Source: Stentor coeruleus (Eukaryota; Ciliophora; Heterotrichea; Heterotrichida; Stentoridae). From it: 63,699 bases of DNA. The notes below the pieces were generated by a model. That model saw only the letters and a program-made list of their open reading frames with translations. It had not been told where the DNA came from and did not search any database. The DNA lies in assembly GCA_001970955.1 (NCBI GenBank), contig MPUH01000346.1, positions 1 through 63,699 on the forward strand. The letters run 5' to 3'. Within the stretch, counting starts at the first letter, position 1. Each line of letters starts with the position of its first letter. The translations under genes were made by a program, and so were the position numbers. Below, piece by piece: positions 50,989-60,213 of the stretch.

Positions 50989-51390
50989 ATGAATTGGCTT
51001 GTTGCTGTAATTTTTGTGTGTCAAGTTTTTGGGGAAAATTTGAAGAATCATGAATTCAATCTACGTCAAACTTGTAAAAATACAGCATTTGTTATAAAAC
51101 AAGCTGGAATCTATCCTTGGCCTATGCACCCTAATGCTATAACAACATTAAGTGTTTGGGCACTTCCAATTCAAGATGTATACGTGCAAGAATTCAATGT
51201 ATGCTTTGACAATGGGGAACTTTGGACAAACTTTTATCATCAATTCATAAATAAAAACTATTTGATTAACGAAGAAAGCTATTTCTCTATAACATTTGTT
51301 GCACCATCTAACCACGGATCCTACAAAATGCTAGTTGATTTTACTGCAGGTCAGCACATAGGTTGCTGGATTTTAGACTTAACCCTTTAG
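50989..51390 (+). CDS. ML-domain secreted protein (paralogue of 21348-21776)
   Basis: A 133-aa protein from ATG 50989, chosen because MNWLVAVIFVCQVFGEN is a good signal peptide; an upstream in-frame ATG at 50935 would add 18 residues. The mature chain has the same features as the protein at 21348: RQTCKNTAFVI, IYPWPMHPNAITTLSVW, a mid-chain cysteine (EFNVCFDNGE), and a C-terminal GCWILDL. Members of this family (NPC2, MD-2 and relatives) bind lipid in a beta-sandwich. The two copies are clearly diverged, so the duplication is old. Ligand unknown. Confidence 0.75.
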   Translation: MNWLVAVIFVCQVFGENLKNHEFNLRQTCKNTAFVIKQAGIYPWPMHPNAITTLSVWALPIQDVYVQEFNVCFDNGELWTNFYHQFINKNYLINEESYFSITFVAPSNHGSYKMLVDFTAGQHIGCWILDLTL

Positions 51391-51475
51391 AAATCTCTTA
51401 TAAAAAACCCCACTTATATCTAATATCATATCTCATTATATCTTATAATCATTAAAAACCAATAACTATTATCTA

Positions 51476-51571
51476 TACCCTATCAATCCTAAATCATACC
51501 CCAAGTATCTTATCCTAAATCACTACCCTATCAATCCTAAATCATACCCCAAGTATCTTATCTTAAATCAC
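51476..51571. repeat. 48-bp tandem duplication
   Basis: Units 51476-51523 and 51524-51571 differ at about one base. It lies in the convergent spacer between the ML-domain gene and the ankyrin-Sec7 gene. No N is present, so it is probably real. Confidence 0.8.
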
Positions 51572-51594
51572 TCTTATATATAAAAATTATCATA

Positions 51595-53313
51595 TTAATT
51601 ACCTTTTACAAGCATCTGTAGTCCCATTGTCCACATCTCACAATTATCCATCCTAAAAACCGCGTTTTCAAAATGCTGAACATTAGTAGATCCATCTTCG
51701 GAAAATCTCAAAAAAACCACATCCCCAGTAACACTAAAATAATTAACACTTATTGAAATCCCTAAATTCCATAAAGGAATACATCCATAAGGTGTTGCTT
51801 GTGTAGTTGACTTATAACACCATAAGGTTTTTGTATTCAATATAAAATATTTTTCTTTCCAATCACCATCAAATCTATATTTTAAATATCCACTATATGT
51901 AACTTCATCAAAAACAGGGGCGATTTGTTCATGAAACACCCCTTGTATGTTATCTTTTTTAATTGAATCATATATAAATGATAAGTATTTTTCAGGAAAA
52001 TTCCCTTCGCGGCACATGGTTTTGAGGTTATTAATGAACTCATGTTTTTTAATGTCTTGATTTTCTATGTGTATATGATTATTAAGGGTAATTATGCTGT
52101 GGATTAGATGATGAATTGAGTCTTTTGATAGGATTGGTGAGTTTTTATTGAGGTTTGGGTCTGAAAAAGTATGAAGGGCGTATGAAGGAGGGATGTATNT
52201 AATTATGCTGTGGATTAGATGATGAATTGAGTCTTTTGATAGGACTGGTGAGTTTTTATTGAGGTTTGGGTCTGAAAAAGTATGAAGGGCGTATGAAGGA
52301 GGGATGTATGAATGGAATTTTTCGGAAAAAACGTCGATTATTTGATCTGAAAGCAAACCTTTTGGTAGTTTTATAAGTTTAAGAAGTTTGCTTAAAGAAG
52401 ATAATAGGTTGTTAGGTTCGATTTGTAGGAAACTCATAAACTCTTTTGCTGCGTCTTTGCAGATCTCAAGGTTGTCTCCAAGGACTTCCCCAATTTTTAC
52501 TGGGCTAAGTTTGGGAGTAGAATATAAATACATAGCAATTTCTAAAGGTCTTTGGTTTATGATTTCTCCTGTTATGAGCATTGAAAGGCCTTTAAGGTGG
52601 TTGTTATTAAAGATGTTCTTAATAATATCTTCAAGAGGAATCAGGCTATAAGTAGAATGTATTGCGCCTATTCGCATCCAAGTTTCAGTCATAGCACTTG
52701 ATTCATCACTATATGGGGTAAGTGGCCTTGTCATCCTTGGCAATGGTGTATCAGACTTAACCGAACTATCATAATCTCCCCAGTACCTCAAAAACTTCCT
52801 CTGTGTCGCCATATCATGAGCTAAATCAAACGGGGTCTCCCCTCTAGAATTAGCAATAGCTGCATCAGCTCCACAATCAAGTAAAAAATCGACAATTTCA
52901 CTATGTCCACAATGACTAGCAATATGCAAGCTTGTCCATCCAGCACAATCTGTTATATCCATATTACATCTAAAACCAACAAGTTCTTTAACAACTTCCA
53001 AATTTCCGCTTCTGCAGGCAATATGCAAAGGACTAGTCCTATTCTGATCATAAGTATCAGGACTTGCCCCATAATTAATATATTTTCTTACTTGTAAAGG
53101 ATTAGTGCCACTACATGCAAATAATAAAGCTTTACTATTCCGATCTAAATATTTCATAGCTTCAGGACATAATCTTCCTCTTGGTATCCCAACTTCTCTG
53201 TGTATAGCTAGCTCATCAACATCAAGTTCAGAAAGACTTGAGCAGCTTTGGAATATGCTTGAACACTTGCCTGGTTCATTGTAACTCAAAGTTGGTACAG
53301 GAGAATTCCCCAT
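51595..53313 (-). CDS. Ankyrin-Sec7-PH protein without glutamic finger
   Basis: The open frame is 572 aa, but X and a 37-residue repeat come from a duplication at N 52199; the real protein is about 535 aa. Ankyrin repeats at about 70-165 (TSPLHIACRSGNLEVVKELV, WTSLHIASHCGHSEIVDFLL). A Sec7-like domain starts about 230 (IKNIFNNNHLKGLSMLI, LSPVKIGEVLGD). A PH domain is at the C-terminus (GYLKYRFDGDWKEKYFIL to MWTMGLQML). Sec7 domains activate Arf through a Glu in a LPGEAQ-type loop; here that loop reads LPKGLLS, and the NTDLHN motif reads NNHIHI. It is probably inactive as an exchange factor and may act as an Arf or membrane adaptor. N-terminus MGNSPV might be acylated. Confidence 0.85.
   Translation of the reverse strand: MGNSPVPTLSYNEPGKCSSIFQSCSSLSELDVDELAIHREVGIPRGRLCPEAMKYLDRNSKALLFACSGTNPLQVRKYINYGASPDTYDQNRTSPLHIACRSGNLEVVKELVGFRCNMDITDCAGWTSLHIASHCGHSEIVDFLLDCGADAAIANSRGETPFDLAHDMATQRKFLRYWGDYDSSVKSDTPLPRMTRPLTPYSDESSAMTETWMRIGAIHSTYSLIPLEDIIKNIFNNNHLKGLSMLITGEIINQRPLEIAMYLYSTPKLSPVKIGEVLGDNLEICKDAAKEFMSFLQIEPNNLLSSLSKLLKLIKLPKGLLSDQIIDVFSEKFHSYIPPSYALHTFSDPNLNKNSPVLSKDSIHHLIHSIIXYIPPSYALHTFSDPNLNKNSPILSKDSIHHLIHSIITLNNHIHIENQDIKKHEFINNLKTMCREGNFPEKYLSFIYDSIKKDNIQGVFHEQIAPVFDEVTYSGYLKYRFDGDWKEKYFILNTKTLWCYKSTTQATPYGCIPLWNLGISISVNYFSVTGDVVFLRFSEDGSTNVQHFENAVFRMDNCEMWTMGLQMLVKGN
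52089..52309. other. Assembly-join duplication around N at 52199
   Basis: Copies 52089-52198 and 52200-52309 (110 nt) differ at about one base. The shift of 111 nt keeps the frame and inserts 37 residues into the Sec7 domain. Confidence 0.85.
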
Positions 53314-53527
53314 TATTAAAACTTATTATGCTTTTTATGACATAAAATATAAACTTTGTTCAAAAATTTTTTTTTTCATATATGGGAGGAAAAAGGTATA
53401 TCATAGAAAAAAGATCAAATTATGCTTTAAAAAAATAGATTTTCTGATTTGGGATAGCGAAAAAAGATATTTATTATAGAAAGCTGAGATTTTAAGGAAA
53501 ATGGTTTGTTGGGCTTAGAAAGAATAA

Positions 53528-54037
53528 ATGGAAGCTAGAAGAAAATGGGCAGATAGCGAATCTGATGAAGAAGAGCCTGAAGAACATGAAGGCGAAAATA
53601 TCATCACATCACTTCCTGCTATAGGATCCACATCTAAACCTGTGAAGGGTAAGAAAAAGTCTAAGGCGAAAAAGGAAAAAGAAGAACCTGAAGAAAAAGT
53701 TGACCCAAATCTTGTCACTAAACTAGCAAATACAAGTGAACCAAAAAGCACAGCAAAAGTTGTAAGACCAGATGGAAGTACTGCATCAAAAAAGGAGATT
53801 AAAGAAAAAGAACTTGAAGAGTTAAATAAACTTCTTGCTGAACTTGGGACAAATCCTACTGAAGGACAAGCTGAAAAGGTTGAAGAGGAAAAAAAAACTC
53901 AGGGACATGAGAAAGGTTCAAAAGGTAAAAAAGGCAAACCTAAGAAAGAGGTTTTTGAAAATGTCAGGTTGGAAATCGCAGCGAGGAATGAGAAAAGTAA
54001 GAAGAATCAAAAGAAGGATAAGGTCCGTAATTACTAA
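53528..54037 (+). CDS. Lys/Glu-rich small protein, unknown
   Basis: A 169-aa protein from ATG 53528, highly charged and probably disordered. The start MEARRKWADSESDEEEPEE and the Lys/Glu tracts recall nucleolar or translation-associated proteins. The segment KKEIKEKELEELNKLLAELG is a short amphipathic helix of a type seen in several RNA-associated proteins. No domain is recognised. Divergent from the ankyrin-Sec7 gene, 214 bp between starts. Confidence 0.68.
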   Translation: MEARRKWADSESDEEEPEEHEGENIITSLPAIGSTSKPVKGKKKSKAKKEKEEPEEKVDPNLVTKLANTSEPKSTAKVVRPDGSTASKKEIKEKELEELNKLLAELGTNPTEGQAEKVEEEKKTQGHEKGSKGKKGKPKKEVFENVRLEIAARNEKSKKNQKKDKVRNY

Positions 54038-54556
54038 TAGATTGATAGGTATATAAGAGAAAATGTAGTGGATATATAGATGAAATTATATTAGTTTTAG
54101 TATATATTCTTATTATAGTTTGCATTTAAGTCTAGTACCAAGATTTGCTAGGAATATAAGGTATGATGCGAAAAAGCTGCTAAGAAGATTAAGAAAATCA
54201 GAAGTTAAGATGAGGGATTTTATAGGAGTTTTTATAGAGAATTAAGTTTTAGGTTTTAACAAAGGATTTTTGTATAGGTTTTTATATAAAAAAAGCTTGA
54301 AAATTTATAAGAGTGAAATGATATAATAACAAAAGTCCTATGCCTAAAGCTTAATTCCAAGGCAAGTTTTATGAAAAAGAATCCATTATACACTCACTAA
54401 AACTTATACTGAAAAGCATGAAAGGAAAGTCTTGAACCTAAAAAAAATAGTGTCCTACTCAAACAGATAATAGGGATACTATCCAAGCATATAACAGAAG
54501 GACTTAATTTTCAGCATGATTTTGTATATTTTAAATATAAAAAATTAGCGATTTTT
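54038..54556. other. Spacer before the PAS pseudogene
   Basis: About 520 bp with dense stops. It may include the unrecognisable 5' part of the pseudogene that follows. Confidence 0.35.
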
Positions 54557-54694
54557 TACCATCACTTCCAAATTTACCTGATGATAACATTTTTCGAGTA
54601 AGCCCAATCATCACGAAAAANGATGTTTTATACCATCACTTCCAAATTTACCTGATGATAACATTTTTCGAGTAAGCCCAATCATCACGAAAAA
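54557..54694. other. Assembly-join duplication around N at 54621
   Basis: Copies 54557-54620 and 54631-54694 (64 nt) around a single N, as at the other six joins. Confidence 0.8.
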
Positions 54695-55199
54695 AGAGAC
54701 TCAAAAGCAAATCATTAAGTGTTGATCTTAGTAGTATTATGAACGCAATTTCTAAATCTTTAAAAATTAACCAAAAATAACCTAGCCAAATTAAGCAAAA
54801 CTGACGAAAAATGCCTTGAATCCCTCTCTAAAACAATCCAAACCATATTCAAATCCGTTCAAAACCTAAGCTCAATTCTCTACAGACATCAATAATTTTC
54901 TCCAAAACATCTCTACAAAAATCTTCCATATAAACATTAAAAATATCATTCAAAAACTCAATCAATCAGCTTCAAAAATGCTTGGACTAAAACAAGAAGA
55001 AATCATTGGAGTAAATATAACAGAAGCATTAAGATCATATCAAGAAACTCTTGAAAGCTTTTAGAAAGTGTTAAATCCAAAGAAAATTTGACGTTTAAAT
55101 GCTCTAATACTAAAGATGGATTTGCCAATATTTAGTATTTTAAAGTTATAGGATTAGAAGATTATCCTTCTTATTTAATATTTATTGACTTTTATGGTT
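54557..55199 (+). pseudogene. PAS-domain protein pseudogene
   Basis: Protein-like pieces follow each other on the plus strand through several frame changes: PSLPNLPDDNIFRVSPIITK, then DLSSIMNAISKSLKINQ, then LAKLSKTDEKCLESLSKTIQ, then IIQKLNQSASKMLGLKQEEI and IGVNITEAL, then LLESVKSKENLTFKCSNTKD, ending YLIFIDFYG. The block N-x-SA-x3-LG-x5-IG-x-NI is the core of a PAS domain, and KDG-F then LIFIDFYG is its end. At least four +1 or +2 shifts and an in-frame TAG break it. An N with a 64-nt duplication (54557-54620, 54631-54694) lies at its start. The intact parent was probably a PAS sensor protein, common in ciliates. Confidence 0.72.
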
Positions 55200-55207
55200 A
55201 GATGTGC

Positions 55208-55678
55208 TTAATTCAAATCTTCTAAAAGGCTTTCATGGAGTTTGTTTTCAATTATCCGCATATGATTACTTCGTCTTTCACGATCATAAAGGTTACTTAG
55301 ACGATCGATTTCCGTGCGTAAGCCAATGAGCTCAAGGGTTAATTGACTGTATTCCTCAATGCCATAGGTTTGTTTTGTTTGTCGTTCATCTTTTTCAAAC
55401 CTAAGGGTTTCGAATTCTTTTTTTAGTTCTTCATAGGATGTTTGGAGGGTCTTAGTCTCTTGTTGATACTGTTTTTTTACTAAAGCTACTTCTGAAAGAG
55501 TCTCGTTCAATGTTTTTTTCAGCTCAGAAAGTTCATTCTTCATAGATGTCATTTCAGAGGTACTTGTTGTATAATTACACCTTGGGGTAAATGCATGTGG
55601 TGAAGAGTAGCTTGTTTTTTTGTGGAATAAACGACCTTTGGGTTCGAAGTCTTTTGAGGGTTTTGGCTTGTGATTCAT
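55208..55678 (-). CDS. Small coiled-coil protein, unknown
   Basis: A 156-aa protein from ATG 55678. A basic N-terminus (1-40, KPKPSKDFEPKGRLFHKK) leads into a coiled coil that fills about 45-150 (MKNELSELKKTLNETLSEVA and following heptads, ending NKLHESLLEDLN). No domain is recognised. It is short enough to be a subunit of a larger filament or centriolar assembly, which is inference. Its stop lies 8 bp from the end of the PAS pseudogene. Confidence 0.68.
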   Translation of the reverse strand: MNHKPKPSKDFEPKGRLFHKKTSYSSPHAFTPRCNYTTSTSEMTSMKNELSELKKTLNETLSEVALVKKQYQQETKTLQTSYEELKKEFETLRFEKDERQTKQTYGIEEYSQLTLELIGLRTEIDRLSNLYDRERRSNHMRIIENKLHESLLEDLN

Positions 55679-56758
55679 ATTATTTACAATAACTGAATAT
55701 ATATTTATTAAACTTAAAGAGCTTTGGTTTGATATATGAGTGGATAGAGAAGGTAATTGTTATTTGAAGAAAAAAGTAGATATCGAAAATAGAGAGTGAA
55801 TTAGTAATCGTGGGGCTGTGTGCAAGATTTTATTGGGTTTTGATGGTATTATAGGGAAATTGTATAAATGAAGAAGAATATTATTAAATATAATTATGAT
55901 TGAGAATCAGATTAGATTTCCCTTTTTATGGTAATTATGCATTATTATTATATATATATACTTTAAGATTGAATTTGAATAATAATAAATCGCATTTTTA
56001 TGTATGAAAAAAAATAGAAAACAAGCATGAGCTTGCAGTCATTATCTCTATAATAATAATTAAACATTATCTCTATAATAATAACTAAGTATTATATGAA
56101 ATTATTATGATAATGTAAAGTAATCAATCATGAAGGAATGCTTTTTAATATTATTGCTTTAAAGGGAATTGAAACACTAAAATTATTTACTTGAAGAGAG
56201 AAAAATGAAAAGAAAAAATCTAAATAATTGACAATAGGATAAATATGTTATTTAGTGATGCAGTATATGTGCTAATGCTTTTATTAATGAATAGCATGTA
56301 AACTTAAGTTAAAATAAAGATTATTATTTGACTTAGCAAAACAAATCAATAAATTTTTCCCTTCAATGCAATAGTATTATAAAATCATAGTAGGGCAAAA
56401 AAATAATTTAATTCAATCTAACTAATTTTAACTAAAATTTTTTTCTTTCCTAAACTAATTCCAAACATATACAAAAGGCTATTCAAAATAATCTTTTTTA
56501 TTTTTATATGTTTTATGTGATTTAGCTTATGTTATTACTTTACCAATATTAATACTTAATGCATACTTCTTATATCAATCATTTTCTTACTACAACTTCA
56601 ACATATTTCTCATAATACATACTTCTTATATCAATAATTTTCTTGCTACAACTTCAACATATTTCTCATAATAATCTCTTCTAAATTTTCAAAAACTCCT
56701 CAATTTTAAAACCTCAAATTTCTTTAAAACTATATAACATAAACCACAAATTGAATAA
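55679..56758. other. Spacer with a 56-bp tandem repeat
   Basis: 1080 bp AT-rich, no gene. A 56-bp unit is tandemly duplicated at 56562-56617 and 56618-56673 with a few differences, just downstream of the MAPK-like gene stop. No N is present. Confidence 0.6.
56562..56673. repeat. 56-bp tandem duplication
   Basis: Two copies with a few differences in the 3' flank of the TGH-type MAPK gene. Diverged enough to be real and not recent. Confidence 0.75.
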
Positions 56759-57955
56759 CTAAGGGTTAAAGCTACTGATTTCTTTACGAAAGAGTTCTTT
56801 CAAAGAAACCATATCCATTTCTGTGTCACTATCAAACTCAAAATCTGCTTGGGTCACAGGGTTGATTTCCAAATTTGGGTCTCTAACAGGGAAAAAATAA
56901 GGATGATTAATAGCCTGGTCTAATGTTATCCTTTCTCTAGGATTAAATACCATCATCCTATTAAGTAAATCAAGCTCATTCGTCGTAATCGCCGGGTATA
57001 TCTCAGATAGGCTTTTAGGTTTAATCTCAGGATAAGCTTGTAAATACTTAAGAGCTTTAGGGTCAGTAACAAAATCATAAGCAGGTAAAGTGCCGACAAT
57101 TTGGAAAATCATATTTAATTGATCATTTTCAGCTACAGGATAGCCAGCTTTAGTTGATGAGGTATTGAAATCAGGGGATAAAGGAAAACAACTTTTACCA
57201 GGAAATAGTGGGATTCTTTCAATATGATGAGGGATATTTTCTCTAATCATCCCAAGCATTTCAGCAAACACACATCCAAGACTCCAAATATCCATTTCCT
57301 TACCATACTCTTTTTCCATCAAAATCACTTCAGGAGCTCTGTACCATCTTGTCACAACATGTCCAGTTAAAATTCTTTGGAGCTTATTAGAGGATCTTAT
57401 ATCATCATCATCTCTTGTTAAATTAGATGCACCTTCTTCGAAATTCTGATTAAGCCGTCTATAGCTTCTTGATAAACCAAAGTCGCAAATTTTTAATGAA
57501 CAGTCACTGTTTATAAGGATATTAGCTGGCTTTATATCTCTATGTAAAACATTAGCTAAATGCATATATCGGCATCCACATATTGCTTGATACATAAGAA
57601 ATCGCACTTGACTATGATCTAGATAAGTCGGTGACTTTGTGAGTTTTTTTAAATCAGCTTCAGCATATTCCATGACGATATACACGTTGTTGTAATCTTC
57701 AGAGCTTTTAGGAATGACAACATCTTTGATTTTGACGATATTTGGATGGTTTAGAGTACGCATTATGCAGATTTCTCGGAGCATGTGTTTAGCCTCAACT
57801 TCATATTCAAATAAAGATTTTATATTTTTTATTGCCACACGCTCGTTTGTGTTCATGTCTTTACCTTCAAAAACAGAACCATATGTACCTTTGCCTATTT
57901 TCCTCAGTAACTTGTACCTGGGACCAATATCCCATTTAGGTAAATGAATAGACAT
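56759..57955 (-). CDS. Atypical MAP kinase with TGH activation motif
   Basis: A 398-aa CMGC kinase. Motifs: GKGTYG (about 21-26), K43 (VAIKNI), HRDIKPAN with D140, DFG at 158-160, and VVTRWYRAPE. The dual-phosphorylation site reads T197-G-H199, so the Tyr is replaced by His. The activation loop has an insertion of about 30 residues rich in Asp and Asn (RDDDDIRSSN), and the segment IPLFPGKSCFPLSPDFN with a further insertion replaces the usual MAPK helix. Single Thr phosphorylation is expected instead of dual. Close MAPK-like kinases with long loops occur in ciliates, plants and apicomplexans (for example TSH in Plasmodium MAP2). ATG 57955. Confidence 0.88.
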   Translation of the reverse strand: MSIHLPKWDIGPRYKLLRKIGKGTYGSVFEGKDMNTNERVAIKNIKSLFEYEVEAKHMLREICIMRTLNHPNIVKIKDVVIPKSSEDYNNVYIVMEYAEADLKKLTKSPTYLDHSQVRFLMYQAICGCRYMHLANVLHRDIKPANILINSDCSLKICDFGLSRSYRRLNQNFEEGASNLTRDDDDIRSSNKLQRILTGHVVTRWYRAPEVILMEKEYGKEMDIWSLGCVFAEMLGMIRENIPHHIERIPLFPGKSCFPLSPDFNTSSTKAGYPVAENDQLNMIFQIVGTLPAYDFVTDPKALKYLQAYPEIKPKSLSEIYPAITTNELDLLNRMMVFNPRERITLDQAINHPYFFPVRDPNLEINPVTQADFEFDSDTEMDMVSLKELFRKEISSFNP

Positions 57956-58048
57956 TTTATTAGAAAAAAATAGGATAGTGAAATTTCTTATGATTATATT
58001 GTAAAAATTAAGGTTTTTGTGTATAGAAAAAATAACAACAAAACTATA

Positions 58049-60178
58049 TTAGTCATTATTATAAGTTGATTTGATAATTCTTAATTTGTTCATATGATCA
58101 GCAGTAAGACTTGGTGTTGTGCATATTATTTCAGGTGCTGGTTCTGCATAAATATCAACTTCAAGTCTTTTGATTTCTGGGCCACCTTTATATAGTTTTA
58201 GTAAAGCTTCCCAAACATGACGATTTACACCTCTATAATCTTTTCCTTTTTCTAAACTTTTTTTTATTTTATTATTGAGGAAAAGTGTGCTGTTGTCAAT
58301 TGGTATTGGGATGCACTTTTCACTTGAGGATCCATGACAGCAAAAACTCTTCCAATGATTAAGCCAGGTTGTCGATATTAGATACCAAGGACCTTCAAAT
58401 GGGGTTATTTCGTTCAGTTCTTTGATTAGTTCAAGTTCAAGCTCAATTCGAGTGTTAAGTTTTGCAAAACTCGACAAACAACTTTCACAATCACCAATCT
58501 TTTCTATAATGCTGCTGTCCTGTGTGAATTTCTTTTTAATTTCCTCAGCTTGAGCAACATTAATTTCTTTAAACTGTGATAAAGAAAATAAAGGTTTTAG
58601 CATTCTATGGGAGCATAAAAGATATTTAGTATAAATTGTTCCAGGATCAGAAAGAGTTCTATAAAGATTGTACCAATAGCTTGGCAAAAAAGCTTTTTTT
58701 TGACCTTTTCTAAGCTTTTCCCTAGGTTCAGAAATTTGCCTTTGATAGAATAGTATATATGCCTCTTTTTCTAAAAGTTCCTGTTCAGTTATTTGTCTAG
58801 TAAGTAGATCGTCGTATTCATACCAGTTGTTATTTTTAAAGTTTTTGCAGTAAGACACATAATGGCCTCCGTTAACTCCACCCATATGCTGGATCATCCC
58901 ATTTAATTGATATTGGCAAGAAGAGTTCCTTGATAAAAAAAAACGTAAATCTATAGACATAGGAAATTGTACATATGTTGAAATTTTCATACCACCTTTG
59001 TTATATTTAAACCTTTTTATCACCAGCATTAAGGTGTTTGGAGGCTTAAGAATCTTAACTTCTCTACGACTCGGCATTTTCCCCCCACAATTCAAACACT
59101 CAAATTTCTGCCTTAGCTCTTCTGGTAAGCAAAAATTCAATAAGCAGTCATAAATGCTCATAACTTCTTTATTTTCTGTAAAAATTTGTTGAATATTACT
59201 CCATAAGGCTGATTTTTCACTATAAAGAGTGAAACGTTCCTGAGGACTTCTAACTCCCTTTGATACCTCTTTATAACTTTCTATATCATCTGCTGTTGGG
59301 ATACTCACAGATAAATCATAGAATTCTTCATCTTTTACTGTATAGTTCCCGCATATTTTACATATAATCTTATTTTGCAGCTCAGAACAGAAAATATCTG
59401 AGACGATTGACCTATGCTTTCCGATTTGATATTCGAATTTCAGCTCTTCATGAAGTTTATCCAATAAAATACGCAGAAATTCCTGAGAGTCATGCTGGGC
59501 CATACCTTTAAAAAAAGGGCAGGACTTTCTAAACGCGTCCCAGAAATCCATTGGGCTAGCCTGTGGAGAATCTTCATTCCAAACATTATTTATAAGCTCT
59601 GTAAGTGTCTGTATAACTTCAAATTCTGGTAATTCCTGAGCTTTCAACTCTTCAATGTTAATAGTCTTCAAAAAATACCTTTGAAAAGCTCTAATGTTAA
59701 ATAAGCATTGCAAGCTTGAGTTCATAAAACAAGTATTCCCAAGATTTCTAAGGCCGACAACACCTCTAATATCTTTGTCTTTAGGTTTTTGATCCATTTC
59801 AATCTTTTTAAATGTATTGTTTGATTCAAATACTGACTTTAAAGCTATAGACGAGACTTCAATAATCTCTTGATCACATTCTAAACACCAGATTAATAAA
59901 GTTTCTGGATTTATAAATACAAAATGCTTAAATGATGAATAATGCTGTTGAGCATGCTTATTTTGGTATCTGCCACAGCCTCGGAATGTACAAGTATTCT
60001 ATATAGAATATACATGAAGGCAAATCCATATATTAGGAAAACTAACTGAACATTTTTCACAGTAAAAGTCACCTATTCTTATTGAATCCTTTATAGAGAT
60101 TACCTTAATCTGTGGTGAGCTTAGCTTCCTAACTTGTTGCTGGACATTAACAAGATCAAAGTGCTTACAACTTTCCAT
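58049..60178 (-). CDS. USP20/USP33-like ubiquitin-specific protease (two exons)
   Basis: A 704-aa deubiquitinase, from ATG 60178, joined through a 15-nt intron at 59999-60013; the internal ATG 59797 is not the start. Exon 1 and the start of exon 2 encode a ZnF-UBP domain (YCEKCSVSFPNIWICLH then NTCTFRGCGRYQNKHAQQHY). The USP domain follows with Cys box GNTCFMNSS (C145), two CxxC zinc pairs in the fingers, His box GGHYVSY (H434) and WYEYDD. Two DUSP domains come after it, near 495 (YWYNLYRTLSDPG) and 600 (ISTTWLNHWKSF). ZnF-UBP, USP, DUSP, DUSP is the USP20/33 layout. All catalytic residues are present. It cleaves ubiquitin from substrates in the cytosol. Confidence 0.9.
59999..60013 (-). other. 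15-nt intron in USP gene
   Basis: Sense gtatattctatatag, phase 0, ends in in-frame TAG. Removal joins WICLH to NTCTFRGCGR inside the ZnF-UBP domain. GTA, A10, AG pattern. Confidence 0.95.
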
Positions 60179-60213
60179 AATAATTACTTATAATAAAATA
60201 ACTTATTGTATCA

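Noticed and set aside
54557-55199. Programmed +1 frameshifting (as in Euplotes) in the PAS gene
   Set aside because: Shifts do not share a slippery stop context, a later change is of different phase and a stop follows inside the domain; decay fits better.
59798-60178. Separate small gene upstream of the USP
   Set aside because: A 15-nt intron joins it in frame to the USP and it completes a ZnF-UBP domain expected there.
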